A DNA stretch of 13,769 nt from JBBQZL01 sp038207745 (GCA_038207745.1 JBBQZL010000050.1:1-13769), one strand, 5' to 3'; positions 1 to 6,989 are shown, counted from the stretch's first letter. Translations and numbers: made by a program. Notes: generated from the letters alone by a model not told the origin.

Positions 1-1
1 C

Positions 2-628
2 CTGGTGCAGGGGCGCCACGACAAGGACCTGCCGACAATGTGGGAGAACGCCTTCTATATCGGCGGCGAAGATGACGGCGTGATCGAGGCGGGCGGGCTG
101 ACGTTCGGCGCCGTCGTCTGCTGGGAGTTCATGCGGACAGCCACGGCACGCCGCCTCGCCGGGCGCGTCGACCTGGTGATCGGCGGCTCGAACTGGTGGA
201 GCATCCCCGCCTGGCCGCCCCGGGCGGTGACTTCTCGCATGGAGGCGGGCAACGCCCGCACCGCGCAGCGGGCGCCGAGCGCGTTTGGGCGTTTCGTCGG
301 GGCACCTGTTGTCCACGGAGCTATCTGCGGCGCGGCCAGCTGTTCGATACCGGAGGTGCCCGGAGTCACCTACCGGGGCCATTTCGAGGGCGGCGCACTG
401 GTCGCCGATGCCGCCGGCGAGGTGCTGGCGCTGCGGAGCCGGGATCAGGGATCCGGGCTGGCGATCGCGGAGATCGAGGCCTCCCGTGTCCCTGCCGTGG
501 AGAAGATCCCAGGACGGTACTGGCTGCACCGCCGGGGGTTGCTTCCAGCCGTGGTCTGGCACTCCCAGCGACTCGTCGGCCGCCGCTGGTATCGACGCCA
601 CGTCCGAGGAACGGCCGAAGCGGAATAG
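2..628 (+). CDS. Nitrilase/carbon-nitrogen hydrolase family protein, C-terminal part (5' end outside window)
   Basis: Members of this superfamily hydrolyse nitriles or amides with a Glu-Lys-Cys triad. The frame is open to the left edge, so the true start and the catalytic Glu lie outside the window. The catalytic Lys is visible in HDKDLPT (Lys codon 23-25) and the nucleophile Cys in GAVVCWEF (Cys codon 119-121). These are followed by GSNWW, typical of the strand after the nucleophile, and by MEAGNARTAQRAPSAFGRFVGAPVVHGA, which is quoted here only in part as MEAGNARTAQRAP, matching the conserved post-nucleophile region. The C-terminus is basic and Trp/Arg rich. The gene converges on the SDR gene with 46 bases between the stops and no obvious terminator. 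The substrate cannot be told. The family call is secure; the specificity is unknown. Confidence 0.85.
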   Translation: MVQGRHDKDLPTMWENAFYIGGEDDGVIEAGGLTFGAVVCWEFMRTATARRLAGRVDLVIGGSNWWSIPAWPPRAVTSRMEAGNARTAQRAPSAFGRFVGAPVVHGAICGAASCSIPEVPGVTYRGHFEGGALVADAAGEVLALRSRDQGSGLAIAEIEASRVPAVEKIPGRYWLHRRGLLPAVVWHSQRLVGRRWYRRHVRGTAEAE

Positions 629-674
629 GAACGCCCGCATGCAGACGTCCCGGGTCCAGCCTCACGCGAGGTGA

Positions 675-1550
675 CTACCCCTGCGGGCCGACGCCATCGC
701 GACGCTCGATCGCACGGCGCTCGATCTCCAGGATCAGCCGGGAGACCTCGGGGTCCCGCTCGAGCTTGAGATCGGTGGCGGCGTTGACGAATCCCCGGAG
801 CAGCGACACCGGGGCCCAGCGCCGGGGAACGATGATCCGACCAGCCCGCTTCTCGATTCCGTCCGCTGCCGCCGATGCCACCTTTTCGGGGGTGATCGCC
901 CTTCGAAGGGGTCCTGGGAAGACCCGGTTGACGAGTTCCAGAGCCGGTCCCTCGTCATGGAGTGCGGCCTTTGCGATCGGCGTGTCGATCCAGCCCGGGT
1001 AGAGGACGCCGGCCGTCGCGCCGTGTCCGGCAAGCTCACTTCTCAGCGCCCGGCCGAGCTGTTCGACAGCCGCCTTCGAGATTGCGTAGGGAATGTTGAC
1101 GGTTCCGTTCATGAACGCGTAGATCGAGGCGGTGAGAAGGATGTGACCCCGCCTCTTGAGGATCTGGGGCAGAGAGGCCCGGACCGTCCGCCAGACACCA
1201 TGGAGGTCGACGGCGACCACCCGCTCGAAGTCCTCATCGCTGATCGCGATCGCGGTCGTCGGGGGATCGATCGCGATCCCGGCGTTGGCGAAGACGACGT
1301 CGAGACCGCCGAAGCGACCGACTGCGGCCCCGACAGCCGAGTCGAGTGCGGAGCTGTCGGTGACGTCAACGGCGATCGGCAGGACCCGCTCCCCGCCAAG
1401 CTCGGTGGCAACGGCGTCGACCGCAATCTGGCTCAGATCGGTGGCCACCACGTTGGCACCACGCCGGTGCAGCTCACGGGTTGTTGCCCTGCCGATACCG
1501 CCGGCAGCGCCGGTGATCAGCACGGTCTTGTTCGGGATCGGGTAGCTCAT
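675..1550 (-). CDS. Short-chain dehydrogenase/reductase (SDR), classical type
   Basis: A predicted cytosolic NAD(P)-dependent oxidoreductase of 291 aa, slightly longer than the usual 250. The cofactor motif TGAAGGIG is at residues 13-20, the DVT acidic site at 62-64 and NAG at 89-91. The catalytic Ser142 and the YAISK motif (Tyr155, Lys159) are present, and PGWIDTP follows at 185-191. D38 after the second strand suggests NAD rather than NADP, which is an inference. About 40 C-terminal residues (252-291) form an Arg/Glu-rich extension. The ATG is preceded by GGAGAAGG, which lies inside the end of the upstream hydrolase gene, and the two genes overlap as ATGA. This implies translational coupling and probably one pathway. 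The substrate is unknown; lipid, steroid or alcohol substrates are possible. Confidence 0.93.
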   Translation of the reverse strand: MSYPIPNKTVLITGAAGGIGRATTRELHRRGANVVATDLSQIAVDAVATELGGERVLPIAVDVTDSSALDSAVGAAVGRFGGLDVVFANAGIAIDPPTTAIAISDEDFERVVAVDLHGVWRTVRASLPQILKRRGHILLTASIYAFMNGTVNIPYAISKAAVEQLGRALRSELAGHGATAGVLYPGWIDTPIAKAALHDEGPALELVNRVFPGPLRRAITPEKVASAAADGIEKRAGRIIVPRRWAPVSLLRGFVNAATDLKLERDPEVSRLILEIERRAIERRDGVGPQG

Positions 1551-2482
1551 TCTGTTGATTGCCCTTCTCCGTCAGTGTTCGTTTTCGGGTTGGCCGGGGT
1601 CGGGAGATGCATTTTGAGAAAGGTGATCTGATCGGCTGCGACGCGCTCGAACGGCTCACCGGCATAGATGTCAAAGTGGCCCTCGGGGTAGATCCGGATC
1701 TCGCCGTACGGCGCCCGGCGGGCGTGGCGCCGGGACGGGGCGGCCGGGGCGACGCTGTCGGCCTCGCAGATGCAGAACAGGGCCGGGCAGCGCAGCTTCG
1801 GCGTCTGCCTGCCGGGGCGATAGAAGCCGATCCGCAGGGCGAAGCGGGCAGCGACCTCGTTGCGGAACGGAACCCCCCCGGGGACGAGCCCCAGATACCC
1901 GGCCTCGGCATCCGGCGTGGCCATCAGGGCGGCGGAGCCCGGCGGGCCCGCAATCGGCACCATCGTAGGCTTCCTGCCGATCATCGCTCCGGCGATGTCG
2001 CGCAACGCCAATCCGCCGGCCTTGACCAGGCCGAGCCGGTCAGCCGCCAGCACTGAGGCGGGCCCGTCCGTGAACGGGCACTGGGAGATCACCGCGGCCA
2101 CGCGCTGGTCGCGAACACCGGCGACGATCACATGGCCGCCGCCGAAGGAGGTACCCCAGAGGATCACCCTTTCGGGGTCGGCCACCGGGCAGCTGCGGGC
2201 ATACGCGATCGCAGCGGCCCAGTCATCCAGCTGGAGGTTGATGTCGAGGAGCTGGCGGGGCTCGCCCTCGCTGGCTCCGAAGTGGCGGTAGTCGAAGACG
2301 AGGCAGGCGTAGCCGGCCTTGCAGAAGCGCTCCGCAAAGGCATCGAGCCGCATCTCGCGGACTGCGCCGAGGCCGTGACCGATAACGATGATCGGGCAGG
2401 GCCCGGCTCCGTCGGGTGTGTAGAGCCAGGCGCCACAGCGTTCCGCCCCCGAGCTGAAGCTCACATCCGTTCGATTTTCCAC
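1547..2482 (-). CDS. Alpha/beta hydrolase (dienelactone hydrolase / S15-like fold)
   Basis: A soluble 311-aa serine hydrolase. The oxyanion HG is at residues 36-37, the nucleophile elbow GTSFGG at 110-115 (Ser112), a likely acid Asp242 in CEADS, and the catalytic His269 in EGHFDIY. A cap-like insertion runs from about 140 to 225. The start is GTG, chosen because a strong GGAGAGGAG ribosome site lies just upstream and the protein begins right before the first beta-strand. No signal peptide is visible. It is first in a two-gene operon and its TGA overlaps the ATG of the SDR gene. The pair could hydrolyse an ester or amide and then oxidise the released alcohol, which is an inference. About 100 bases upstream is the tRNA-Arg fragment that marks the edge of the decayed element. 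Confidence 0.9.
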   Translation of the reverse strand: MENRTDVSFSSGAERCGAWLYTPDGAGPCPIIVIGHGLGAVREMRLDAFAERFCKAGYACLVFDYRHFGASEGEPRQLLDINLQLDDWAAAIAYARSCPVADPERVILWGTSFGGGHVIVAGVRDQRVAAVISQCPFTDGPASVLAADRLGLVKAGGLALRDIAGAMIGRKPTMVPIAGPPGSAALMATPDAEAGYLGLVPGGVPFRNEVAARFALRIGFYRPGRQTPKLRCPALFCICEADSVAPAAPSRRHARRAPYGEIRIYPEGHFDIYAGEPFERVAADQITFLKMHLPTPANPKTNTDGEGQSTE

Positions 2483-2580
2483 TTCGTCTCCTCTCCCCGC
2501 CCCGACAGCTCTCTGCGCGGGCGGCGGTGGCTCTCATCTCGTGGACAATAGGGTGGCGCTGCAGTTGGGACCGACCGCAA

Positions 2581-2627
2581 CGCCCCGGGCAGGATTCGAA
2601 CCTGCGGCCTACTCCTCAGGAGGGAGT
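2581..2627 (-). repeat. tRNA-Arg(CCT) 3'-half fragment, putative distal attachment site
   Basis: The sequence matches 4641-4687 at 45 of 47 positions. Differences are at 2588/4648 and 2617/4677. It covers the discriminator base, the 3' acceptor strand, T arm, variable loop and the anticodon stem-loop with CCT. Identity stops abruptly after 2627, where the D arm and 5' acceptor should be, so no complete tRNA can form. One difference lies in the acceptor strand (CCGGGGC here, TCGGGGC in the intact gene). The other is in the anticodon loop, at base 37 or 38. The same orientation as the intact gene supports an att direct repeat. Confidence 0.85.
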
Positions 2628-2732
2628 TCGGACAGCTTTCGAGTAATGGCCGAAACCCCAGAAATACCTGCAAAGTTGAGGTTGCCTGAGGTGACAAGTC
2701 GGGACGTATGGGGACACAAGAAGCCGGATGGC

Positions 2733-2752
2733 GTTCCCACCTTGTTCCCACC
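2733..2752 (+). repeat. Tandem GTTCCCACC repeats, candidate integrase arm-type sites
   Basis: GTTCCCACC occurs at 2733-2741 and again at 2744-2752, an 11-base period. It lies about 105 bases inside the tRNA fragment. Near-identical GTTCCTACC copies, in the same orientation, flank the integrase fragment at the other end. Tyrosine integrases of this type bind short direct repeats (arm sites) on both sides of the core. The role here is inferred. Confidence 0.45.
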
Positions 2753-2889
2753 CGGTTGTCGCTGCCTCAGCTACTGACATCGGACACGGCGTCAACCAGA
2801 CCAGCGTCGCAGAACCAGCGATGTCACCGAATGCCTTGGCCGAGGTGCGCCATGGCGGTGTCCTTCCAAGTGCCAGCAAAGATCGCCCC

Positions 2890-2916
2890 TGGTCGTCGGG
2901 ACGATCCCGACGACCA
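2890..2916. terminator. 12-bp hairpin, possible factor-independent stop or protein site
   Basis: Arms 2890-2901 and 2905-2916 are perfectly complementary with a 3-base CGA loop. It lies about 135 bases downstream of the stop of the choice-of-anchor gene. There is no following T run on either strand, so a terminator role is weakly supported. A binding site is equally possible. Confidence 0.35.
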
Positions 2917-2994
2917 TCAACATGATCCCTCTCGAGGGCTTCCCCGGGGAACCGTTCAGCTCCCTTTGGGCTTGACCCGAAATTGAGCCAGCCT

Positions 2995-3010
2995 GCCTCG
3001 GCGCCGAGGC
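2995..3010. terminator. Perfect GC-rich palindrome after the choice-of-anchor gene
   Basis: GCCTCGGCGCCGAGGC is its own complement. As RNA it gives a 6-bp stem with a 4-base loop, 43 bases after the stop of the minus-strand gene. It lacks a T run. It is the nearest candidate for ending that transcript. Confidence 0.3.
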
Positions 3011-3052
3011 CTCGGTCCTGCCGATCACCCGCGGGAAATTGTTTGCCCTCGA

Positions 3053-3898
3053 CTACTTCGTCCCCACGACCCCCGAGTGGCACTTGGCGGCGTGCCGCAC
3101 GAGTAGCCGATCGATGAACACGGCCGAGTCATATTGCCGATCTCCCTGGTCGAAGATCGACAGGTGGAGCAGGTGCGAGCCGGGCTTGATCCGAGTCGAG
3201 GCGCGCAGCTTCCTGGTCGCCGCATCGTAGGTCGTGCCCCTCGCCCTTCCTCGCGAGACCCGGGCGACGCCGGCGCCGTTGACGCTGATCAGCTTCCCGT
3301 TGGCCGTTTTCGCGAAGTTCCCCGGGGCGTGGATCGTCGGATTGACTTTGCTCGAGGCGTTCCACCTCGGCGCGTTCCCGAGCTCGGCGATGAAGGCGTC
3401 GTTGTACTTCGATCCGACGAACTCGGGGTACTCGTCCGAGAGGAACTTGAAGCGGAACGAGAGGCAGTTATCGCCCTTGGGAACCTTGACCCGGATCCGC
3501 CAGATCGTTACGTCCCGGGCGCCACGAACCTTCAGGCCGCCGTCCCTGCAGCCGGTGTTCGGTTTCGTGTTGGGGTTGTCCGCCAGCCTGGCACAGCCGG
3601 TCGTGAGGATCGCGAAAGCATGACCGCGGCGGGGGAACCCCACCAACCGCTTCCTGGAGATCCCCACCGGGTGGTTGCCCGGCGGCACGGTGACGAACTT
3701 CGACCGCACCAGGTTGTTCTTGTTGCCCTCGAAGATCGCCCGCGCAAGGTGGGTGGCGCCGGCGTCCGAGCGCGAAACCGCCCTGATCGCATGCTTCCCG
3801 CCATTGCTGAGAGCGATGGCGGAGCCGGCGAGCGCCGCGACGGCGAAGCCGGCAAGGACCAGTGCGCCGAGATGGCGGTGTCTACGTGGACGGTCCAT
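3053..3898 (-). CDS. Secreted choice-of-anchor L domain protein
   Basis: A 281-aa exported protein. The start at 3898 was chosen over an earlier in-frame codon at 3943 because a perfect AGGAGGT sits 5 bases upstream and the product then begins with a signal peptide (basic residues 1-9, hydrophobic 10-29, likely cut after SAIA). The mature part carries SDEYPEFVGSKYNDAF (154-169) and IFDQGDRQYDSAVFID (248-263), the two signature segments of the choice-of-anchor L family, a beta-rich extracellular domain. Four Cys (102, 117, 145, 273) could form disulphides. No C-terminal sorting signal or membrane anchor is visible, so the protein is probably released or held non-covalently. It lies inside the tRNA-bounded element, alone, with a hairpin-rich leader. 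The exact function is unknown. Confidence 0.82.
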   Translation of the reverse strand: MDRPRRHRHLGALVLAGFAVAALAGSAIALSNGGKHAIRAVSRSDAGATHLARAIFEGNKNNLVRSKFVTVPPGNHPVGISRKRLVGFPRRGHAFAILTTGCARLADNPNTKPNTGCRDGGLKVRGARDVTIWRIRVKVPKGDNCLSFRFKFLSDEYPEFVGSKYNDAFIAELGNAPRWNASSKVNPTIHAPGNFAKTANGKLISVNGAGVARVSRGRARGTTYDAATRKLRASTRIKPGSHLLHLSIFDQGDRQYDSAVFIDRLLVRHAAKCHSGVVGTK

Positions 3899-3910
3899 CT
3901 GATACCTCCT

Positions 3911-3969
3911 GGAGTGGCGAGCAGCCACTCCGATGGCGGCCATCTCGTGAAGCGCCCCCCCGGGCGCTT
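3911..3969 (-). promoter_or_regulatory. Cluster of three inverted repeats in the leader of the choice-of-anchor gene
   Basis: Three palindromes follow one another: 3911-3931 (8-bp perfect stem, 5-base loop), 3932-3944 (GATGGC-G-GCCATC) and 3950-3969 (8-bp stem, CCCC loop). On the minus strand the first ends directly at the Shine-Dalgarno AGGAGGT. The cluster could control translation or attenuate transcription, or be operator sites. The hairpins are seen; their role is inferred. Confidence 0.45.
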
Positions 3970-4044
3970 GGTGACAACCCTACAGCATCCTCCGATGCGT
4001 TCCCGTACGGCCTCGCCGGTACCGATCCAAGCTGGCGGCAGACC

Positions 4045-4360
4045 TGCGGGTATCTGGCCGACGGCCGATTCCGCCACCGGATGAGCCGCGCCGGCGACCC
4101 CGCCCTTCACACCCACGTCCTTGTCTCGAACATGACCAGGGCTCGAAGCGACGGACGCTGACTCTCGCTCGCCGCGCCGAAGGGCCGATCGGCGATCTAC
4201 CTCCACGCCAAGACCGCCGGCTACGTCTTCCAGGCGCAGCCGCGGGCCAAGCTGACCCGCGAGCTGGGGGGTGGGGTGGATGCAGACCCGCAACGGCTAC
4301 GCGGACGTTCAGGAGATCGAGCGGCCGGTGATCGAGCACTTCTCCCAGCGGCGGACCGAG
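4045..4360 (+). pseudogene. MobF/TrwC-type conjugative relaxase fragment, frameshifted and with an internal stop
   Basis: Relaxases of this family nick the transfer origin using Tyr residues and a three-His metal site. The reading FRHRMSRAGDPALHTHVLVS (frame 1, about 4066-4125) matches the conserved segment that carries two of the metal-binding His (HTH). An in-frame TGA (4159-4161) follows, then the frame resumes with IYLHAKTAGYVFQAQ and KLTRELG. A shift in the G-rich run near 4265-4276 moves the homology to frame 2, giving WMQTRNGYADVQEIERP and FSQRRTE, the next part of the domain. The N-terminal Tyr region, the remaining His and the whole helicase half are missing. The 5' limit is approximate. 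Recognition is by motif only. Confidence 0.75.
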
Positions 4361-4521
4361 AACGACTTGGCGGCATTGCGCCGGACGCCATTTTCGCTCT
4401 CCTCACGCCAGCGGACCTTGTAGCTCACGATCACGCCGTCGTCCTTTGCGAGACTGTAGACCCCTGTAGGAAGGGCTCGGCCCTTGTGGTCAACGCGCGT
4501 CTCGGCGAGCTTTAGAGGCAT
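4350..4521 (-). pseudogene. Tyrosine recombinase (phage/ICE-type integrase) N-terminal fragment
   Basis: Read on the minus strand, RALPTGVYSLAKDDG is followed by VSYKVRWREESENG and NAAKSFSVRR. This resembles the N-terminal arm-binding domain of site-specific tyrosine integrases, where a line like 'VRWRE...R.KSF' is typical. The core-binding and catalytic domains are absent: the reading runs into sequence antisense to the relaxase fragment at about 4350-4360. The ATG at 4521 is a plausible original start, but no ribosome site is seen. An in-frame ATG at 4587 would add 22 unconvincing residues. It sits about 120 bases from the tRNA 3' end and reads away from it, the usual place for the integrase of a tRNA-integrated element. 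Confidence 0.6.
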
Positions 4522-4549
4522 TCGGGAAGGAACGGGAGGCTGGCAATCT

Positions 4550-4597
4550 GTTCCTACCCATGTCCCACCGGGCTCCGTCGACCCCACTGTTCCTACC
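4550..4597 (+). repeat. GTTCCTACC direct repeats next to the tRNA, candidate integrase arm-type sites
   Basis: GTTCCTACC occurs at 4550-4558 and 4589-4597, with a partial GTCCCACC at 4562-4569 between them. They lie between the integrase fragment and the tRNA attachment site. They match GTTCCCACC at the other end of the element (2733-2752) at 8 of 9 bases and in the same orientation. Confidence 0.45.
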
Positions 4598-4640
4598 TGG
4601 CGGGACCACTAATGTGGCTCTATATATGGCTTATACCGTA

Positions 4641-4714
<74 letters not shown>

Positions 4715-4920
4715 AGGGCGCGCAGACAGTTGGTCACGGCCGCCGCCTTGGCGGTAGGTCGAGACGATAGTCAGATTACGCGGCCGTGTGGAGGCCGAAT
4801 GGCACTGGGTCAAATTGGGCAGAAGCGGGAATCGGGCCGCTGATGTAGAACTCCGAGGGAAGTCCATCCCCGCTTGCGCAGCCAATGCGCCGGCCAATGC
4901 CCTGGTCCTGGAGGCCCTGA

Positions 4921-5556
4921 ATGAATGATGCATCCCTGCCACCCTCGAACGGCGAAGCTGTTGCGCCTGTTTCGGGCGCGGTTTCCGAGTACCCGGTCCG
5001 GGTTGAGTTGGAGCGCTCCGAGGAGTATTCACGATTCATGCCGCTGATCAAGTGGCTGATCGTGCTGCCGCACTATGTATGCCTCTTCTTCCTCGGAATC
5101 GGCGCAATGTTCGCCATGATCGGCGCCTTCTTCGTCGTCCTGTTCACGGGCAGGTACCCGGAGGGGATCTTCAAGTACATGGTCGGCGTGATGCGCTGGC
5201 AGCTTCGTGTTCAGGCCTATGTGCTGCTTGCGGCGGACACGTATCCGCCGTTCACGATGGATCCGGACCCGAGTTATCCGGCCAGCTTCGAAGTTGACTA
5301 CCCGGCCGACGGCGTCGCCAGGTGGCGTCCGTTCTTCGCTTGGCTGGTGGCCATTCCGTACGTGATCGTTGCCACACTTCTCTTCTACGTGGCGGCCTTC
5401 ATCCATGTGATCGCGTTCTTCACGATCCTCTTCACGCGCAGCTACCCCGAGGGGATGTTCAACGTGGTCGAGAACGCGATGCGCTGGATGCACCGCGGCA
5501 GCGCCTATGGCTACTACCTGTCGACCGAGTACCCGCCGTTCGAGTGGGAGTCGTAG
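4921..5556 (+). CDS. DUF4389 domain-containing membrane protein, tandem repeat of the domain
   Basis: A 211-aa inner-membrane protein of unknown function. It contains two copies of the same unit, about residues 24-111 and 122-207. Each has a polar beta segment, a long hydrophobic hairpin (about 42-76 and 138-172), then LFT-x-x-YPEG-[IM]-F and MRW, and ends in YPPF. This two-copy layout is usual for DUF4389 proteins. The ATG is 6 bases after GGAGG (4910-4914). The gene stands alone between the tRNA, which is divergent, and a strong hairpin. The 206 bases upstream hold no other gene and no promoter I could identify firmly. Function is unknown; two paired membrane hairpins suggest a scaffold or sensor, which is only a guess. 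Confidence 0.9.
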   Translation: MNDASLPPSNGEAVAPVSGAVSEYPVRVELERSEEYSRFMPLIKWLIVLPHYVCLFFLGIGAMFAMIGAFFVVLFTGRYPEGIFKYMVGVMRWQLRVQAYVLLAADTYPPFTMDPDPSYPASFEVDYPADGVARWRPFFAWLVAIPYVIVATLLFYVAAFIHVIAFFTILFTRSYPEGMFNVVENAMRWMHRGSAYGYYLSTEYPPFEWES

Positions 5557-5579
5557 GCCGAACCTGACTTGCGTTTCGC

Positions 5580-5620
5580 AGCACGGACCGGGATCGCAGC
5601 TCGCGATCCCGGTCCGTGCT
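5580..5620. terminator. Strong hairpin terminator between convergent DUF4389 gene and minus-strand operon
   Basis: Perfect 18-bp arms (5580-5597 and 5603-5620) with a 5-base AGCTC loop, followed on + by TTGTTGATT. It begins 24 bases after the DUF4389 stop. Its symmetry means it could also stop the long minus-strand operon, which ends at 5779. A second, weaker inverted repeat (5677-5684 with 5695-5702) lies between them. Confidence 0.8.
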
Positions 5621-5778
5621 TGTTGATTCACCGGGTCAAAAGGGTTCCCCGGTTCGGCAACTTTCAGCGATCGACCGAATGGTCGGATTTCCCAGACCAT
5701 TCAACGAGAAGGCTGCTCGACGTCCAGGCGCGATCCTTGCCGTGATGGACGTGTCCGCCTGCGAGGTCTGCAAGAAGT

Positions 5779-6288
5779 TCAGCCTTCGGCAGCAGCCGTC
5801 CAGCGCCTGAGGTCAAGTCGCCAGATGTTGCTTTGCCCGAACTGCCCGGGCGGATACTCGGTCTCGCACTCTTCCAGAAGCGTGAACCCGGCCTTTCGGC
5901 AGATCGCATTCGAGGCACCATTTTCGACTGACGGAAAGGCATGGATGTACCGGTGCCCTTCCTGCGCCTTTGCCAGCGCCAGCACCTGGACTGTCGCGAG
6001 TGACGCGAAACCCCGGCCCTGGACTTCCGGTACCACCGACCAACCGGTCTCGAGGACGATTTCGTCTCGCCATTCGCGCTCCCAATATCCGACCCAGCCG
6101 ACTCCTTCGCCGGTGGCGTCATCGACGATCGAGAACACGGGGGACGTTTCAGCGTCTCTCAGATGGCGGGCATGGCGCTCGACGATCTTCTCCGGGCTCT
6201 CGGGGCCACCGAGGTGCTCCATCATCGACGGGTCACCGTTCAGCCTCGCGAGCAGTGGGAGATCTGCATCTGCCCAGGGCGTGATCAT
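5779..6288 (-). CDS. GNAT family N-acetyltransferase
   Basis: A 169-aa acetyl-CoA-dependent acetyltransferase of the RimJ/RimL-like branch. The opening TPWADADLPLLARLN is the usual first strand and helix. Motif A is VVPEVQGRGFASLA (85-98) with the pyrophosphate-binding QGRGFA at 90-95. SNAICRKAGF (126-135) is motif B with the conserved Asn. The likely substrate is an amine or a protein N-terminus and cannot be told. The start ATG overlaps the stop of the preceding acidic-tailed protein as TGATG, so translation is coupled. It is the last gene of the operon. Confidence 0.93.
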   Translation of the reverse strand: MITPWADADLPLLARLNGDPSMMEHLGGPESPEKIVERHARHLRDAETSPVFSIVDDATGEGVGWVGYWEREWRDEIVLETGWSVVPEVQGRGFASLATVQVLALAKAQEGHRYIHAFPSVENGASNAICRKAGFTLLEECETEYPPGQFGQSNIWRLDLRRWTAAAEG

Positions 6289-6977
6289 CAGGACCTGGAG
6301 GGCGGAGACTCTTCCTCGGTTGACTCTGCCTCGTCCGGCTCTTCCTCGTCGGACTCGTAGAGGCTCTCCGAGGCGAGTTCCATTGCCCGCTTGTTCCAGA
6401 TCTTGATGACCAGATAGACCGGTTCACCAAAGCCCTGGAGGGCGTCGGTTGCAACGAGGGTGAAGCGCTCTTCGGAGAGCGCCTCCTGGTCGACGGTCTC
6501 GCCTTCGAGCTCTGCGGTGACGGCGACGGCGCCGCGAACAAGTGGACGTCCCCAGACAAGGGTCACGTCGCCACCCTGTCCGGCCTCGCCTCGCCAGCTT
6601 CCGATCACGTCGTCGTTGAGATCGATGCGCCAGTCCGGGTTGTCGGAGGCAAGCACGTCGGTGAAGTCCGCCGTCGCGCGAAGCTGGGTCGGCTCGCCAC
6701 CGTCGGGCTGCACGTAGGAGACGTGGCCGTAGAGCTCGATCGTTCCATCGTCGCTCTCGGCGAGCACGCTTGCCGGAACCCAGACGCGACCGCCCCAGGT
6801 GCGCTCGGGGAACCACTCGATCTTCTCGGGGAGGGCAGTGCCCGCCGGCAGGTCGTCTACGGCCTCGCAGGCTGCACGGAACTTGGTCGCCAGCATCTCC
6901 GCGAAGCGGCCGTAGGGGGCGCCGTCGAGTGAGTTGTCGGCAATGAATCTCGGGAGGGGGCGGGGAGTCGGTGCCAT
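6288..6977 (-). CDS. Hypothetical protein with acidic C-terminal tail
   Basis: A 229-aa protein that I do not recognise. It is soluble, with no signal peptide or membrane segment. The central part (50-195) is rich in alternating hydrophobic residues and looks beta-rich (for example RVWVPASVL, ELYGHVSYV, FTLVATDAL, VYLVIKIWN). Residues 207-223 are almost all Glu, Asp and Ser. It starts 12 bases after the stop of the GalT-like gene with only a weak GGATAGGG site, and ends in a TGATG overlap with the acetyltransferase, so it is clearly part of the operon. Its placement suggests a lineage-specific partner of its neighbours. No function is proposed. Confidence 0.8.
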   Translation of the reverse strand: MAPTPRPLPRFIADNSLDGAPYGRFAEMLATKFRAACEAVDDLPAGTALPEKIEWFPERTWGGRVWVPASVLAESDDGTIELYGHVSYVQPDGGEPTQLRATADFTDVLASDNPDWRIDLNDDVIGSWRGEAGQGGDVTLVWGRPLVRGAVAVTAELEGETVDQEALSEERFTLVATDALQGFGEPVYLVIKIWNKRAMELASESLYESDEEEPDEAESTEEESPPSRS

Positions 6978-6989
6978 ATCGATTGGACC

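Larger units (their letters stand above)
2628..3052. other. Non-coding stretch inside the element, without a recognisable gene
   Basis: No reading frame here looks like a gene. The longest ones, on the minus strand, lack family motifs and a ribosome site. The stretch holds two tandem GTTCCCACC repeats (2733-2752), a 12-bp hairpin (2890-2916) and a 16-bp perfect palindrome (2995-3010) about 40 bases past the stop of the choice-of-anchor gene. It may be eroded element DNA. Confidence 0.5.

Noticed and set aside
2581..2655. A second complete tRNA-Arg gene
   Set aside because: Only the 3' half matches. Beyond 2627 there is no D arm or 5' acceptor strand, so it is a fragment, not a gene.
2890..3010. 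CRISPR-like palindromic repeats
   Set aside because: The two palindromes differ in sequence and there is no regular repeat-spacer pattern anywhere in the window.
2616..3083. 155-codon minus ORF in the gene-free part of the element
   Set aside because: It spans hairpins, the tandem repeats and part of the tRNA copy, matches no family, and lacks a ribosome site.
3134..4084. 316-codon open frame on + across the choice-of-anchor gene
   Set aside because: It is the antisense reading of a gene with a signal peptide, a perfect ribosome site and family motifs. Its own product is low-complexity Arg/Asp.
5677..5702. 8-bp inverted repeat as the main terminator of the long operon
   Set aside because: It has a 10-base loop and no T run. 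The nearby 18-bp hairpin is a much better candidate for both strands.
5616..5810. 64-codon + ORF between the terminator and the acetyltransferase
   Set aside because: It starts within the strong terminator region, has no Shine-Dalgarno, and its 3' end overlaps the end of the acetyltransferase gene in antisense.
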